From NCBI GenBank assembly GCA_948919095.1, contig CAQYCU010000071.1:1-7031 (forward strand): DNA of 7,031 nt, in the 5' to 3' direction. Below the pieces are notes generated by a model, which saw only the letters and a program-made list of their open reading frames with translations, was not told the DNA's origin and searched no databases. This document shows positions 5,699-7,031 of this stretch, piece by piece. The stretch comes from an uncultured Clostridia bacterium. Lineage in GTDB: Bacteria; Bacillota; Clostridia; TANB77; CAG-508. The first letter of the stretch is position 1. Each line of letters begins with the position of its first letter. The position numbers were made by a program, and so were the translations under genes.

Positions 5699-7031
5699 TC
5701 CGTTTAGAATAATTAGTAATATTTACGGTTTCTGCTTTATATCCTTTAAAGTAATAGTAAGTCCATCCTGCACCAGATGATGAATACTCTCTTCTTACAA
5801 ATTCAGTTACATATCCTACTGGTCTATACTCTTTTCCCCTAGTTCCACCATCAGACTGACATAACCATCCTGGAGCAGAATTTTCATTGCATCCTTTCTG
5901 TTCATTTGCACTAGGGGAATTAATATACCTGTAATCACTAGATAACGTAGGTTTATTTATTAAAATAGTAGCATGGCAATATCCGCTTTGACCAAAAGTA
6001 CCACATAATTCTACTAATTCATCTTCTAGAACAATCTCATATCCTTTACTTGAAACTGTGTCCCAAGTATTCCATGCATGTAGCAAAGTACGTGCATCTT
6101 TATCTACTCTGCTTTGATTTTCTAATTTGTCATAAACAATTACATAACACCTTTTATTTTCTACCATTTCGTTTCCATTCCATGTATATGTTGCTCCTTC
6201 TTCTGTTACAATATCTGGCTCCTTCTTTTCTCCATCCACATAAAATTCATATTTTGCTATACCACTTCTATTGTTATCATTTGCGGTTGCTGTTAGTGTA
6301 AATGATGTGTCTGTAGTTGGTGTTGATGTTAATTCTACTATTGGACCTTCATTATCAAAATTAAATCCTTCACTTCCACAGATATTTGTTTTTCCCGTTT
6401 CTGTTGTTAATAATACCCATAAATAATATGTTCCTGTAAAATCTTTACCTGTAATTATGTTATCTGTTGGGCAAATCTCTATAAATTCATTTTCTGCTGG
6501 TGAATTTGTACTACTTGTTGTCCATTTGTATTTTAGGCTTGTTACTTGTTCCCCTGTTTCTTTTACTGTTATTTTTGTTGAGTGACTCTTCTTCCATTCT
6601 GTATTTCCATTTGGTGAGAATTCTACTGCTGGTACTATGCCTGTAACTTCTACTGTCACATTTGCCATTAAGTCTCCATATGCTTTTATTGTATATTTTC
6701 CATTTTTATTTACTGTAAAGTTTTCTGTTATTTCTGTTTTTATATTGTCATATGTTTTTGTTAATTTTTCTATTTTTTCTCCATTAAACCATATTTCTAT
6801 TTTGTTTATTCCATTCTTTTCTTCTAATGCTGTTACAGTAAAGCTTGCTGTTCTATAGTCTGTTGCTAGTACTGGCTCAGTTGCTGTTACTGTTGGAAAT
6901 ACCAAGTTTTCTGCTTTTCCTAGGTAACGTCCTATCTTTGGTACACTTCTATCTAGCTCATAGGCATATTCCCCTACTATTGCTACATTGCCTTTTACGT
7001 CTGAGCCTGGTATCTCACTTTTTATTAATTC
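5694..7031 (-). CDS. Large Ig-repeat secreted or surface protein (5' end beyond window; 3' end apparently frameshifted)
   Basis: The frame is open to the right edge, so the true start lies outside. 445 residues are visible, beginning ELIKSEIPGSDVKGN. A TTG at 6903-6905 is only an internal leucine codon. Numbering from the first visible residue, I see three beta-rich Ig-like modules at about 46-132, 133-228 and 229-312. Modules one and three share a pattern: S-F-T-[VL]-T-A, then G-I-x-K-x-E, then G-E-K-x-E. Module three starts after FDNEGPIVELTST, typical of bacterial Ig-like cell-surface repeats. A distinct C-terminal domain (about 313-442) starts HAWNTWDTVSSKGYE, holds four cysteines and ends with REYSSSGAGWTYYYFKGYKAE. 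The protein is probably exported and involved in surface contact or adhesion, but ligand and anchoring are not visible. It stops at TAA 5694-5696, just before an apparent frameshift. The gene is visibly less AT-rich than the ABC operon. Confidence 0.82.
   Translation of the reverse strand, partial: ELIKSEIPGSDVKGNVAIVGEYAYELDRSVPKIGRYLGKAENLVFPTVTATEPVLATDYRTASFTVTALEEKNGINKIEIWFNGEKIEKLTKTYDNIKTEITENFTVNKNGKYTIKAYGDLMANVTVEVTGIVPAVEFSPNGNTEWKKSHSTKITVKETGEQVTSLKYKWTTSSTNSPAENEFIEICPTDNIITGKDFTGTYYLWVLLTTETGKTNICGSEGFNFDNEGPIVELTSTPTTDTSFTLTATANDNNRSGIAKYEFYVDGEKKEPDIVTEEGATYTWNGNEMVENKRCYVIVYDKLENQSRVDKDARTLLHAWNTWDTVSSKGYEIVLEDELVELCGTFGQSGYCHATILINKPTLSSDYRYINSPSANEQKGCNENSAPGWLCQSDGGTRGKEYRPVGYVTEFVRREYSSSGAGWTYYYFKGYKAETVNITNYSKRT

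Noticed and set aside
5690..5705. Programmed ribosomal frameshift joining the surface protein to its tail
   Set aside because: AAACGGACCTAA has no known slippery heptamer or stimulatory element that I can recognise. A simple indel explains it better.
6050..6858. Two plus-strand reading frames opposite the surface protein (6050-6301 and 6637-6858)
   Set aside because: Both are low-complexity, hydrophobic antisense readings of the Ig-repeat gene without a start signal.
6903..6905. TTG as the start of the surface protein
   Set aside because: The frame continues open to the window edge with 42 more plausible codons and there is no ribosome binding site before the TTG.
1..7031. tRNA, rRNA, CRISPR array, transposase or integrase in the window
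   Set aside because: No cloverleaf, regularly spaced repeats, or recombinase motifs were seen on either strand by eye.

Overview
The window is strongly AT-rich, uses strong AGGAG-type ribosome binding sites, TAA stops and TGG for tryptophan, and every convincing gene lies on the minus strand. A DUF3781 protein, a pyridoxamine-phosphate-oxidase-like protein, an FtsX-type ABC exporter and an Ig-repeat surface protein together suggest a low-GC, Gram-positive-type anaerobe of the Firmicutes (Clostridia or relatives, probably gut-associated). The species cannot be named from the sequence.

Right end (about 5582-7031): the 3' part of a large secreted or surface protein gene whose start lies beyond the window. 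It has three Ig-like beta modules and a cysteine-containing, aromatic-rich C-terminal domain. The annotated frame stops at 5694, but a sensible C-terminal tail continues in another frame to 5582, right before a perfect hairpin at 5542-5576. The gene therefore looks frameshifted by one base, or an equivalent 2-base loss, near its end.

Spacer 5264-5581: from right to left it holds the hairpin, a block of unusually high GC, a possible minus-strand promoter (5456-5484), a good minus-strand intrinsic terminator (5342-5394), and then the promoter and a dyad for the next operon.

Middle (996-5263): a four-gene operon. It encodes an N-terminally anchored 252-residue protein, a 134-residue protein with two membrane helices, a 762-residue FtsX-type ABC permease with two FtsX domains, and its MacB/LolD-type ATPase. 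The likely role is an envelope ABC system (peptide/lipid export or antimicrobial-peptide response) with two unrecognised accessory membrane proteins. The substrate cannot be read from sequence.

Left end (1-995): two similar promoter-plus-palindrome units lie at 842-886 and 911-950. They precede a flavin-split-barrel (pyridoxamine 5'-phosphate oxidase-like) gene broken by an in-frame TAA, then a DUF3781 gene, then the first 29 codons of a small membrane or exported protein that runs off the window. No RNA genes, CRISPR array or transposase were seen.
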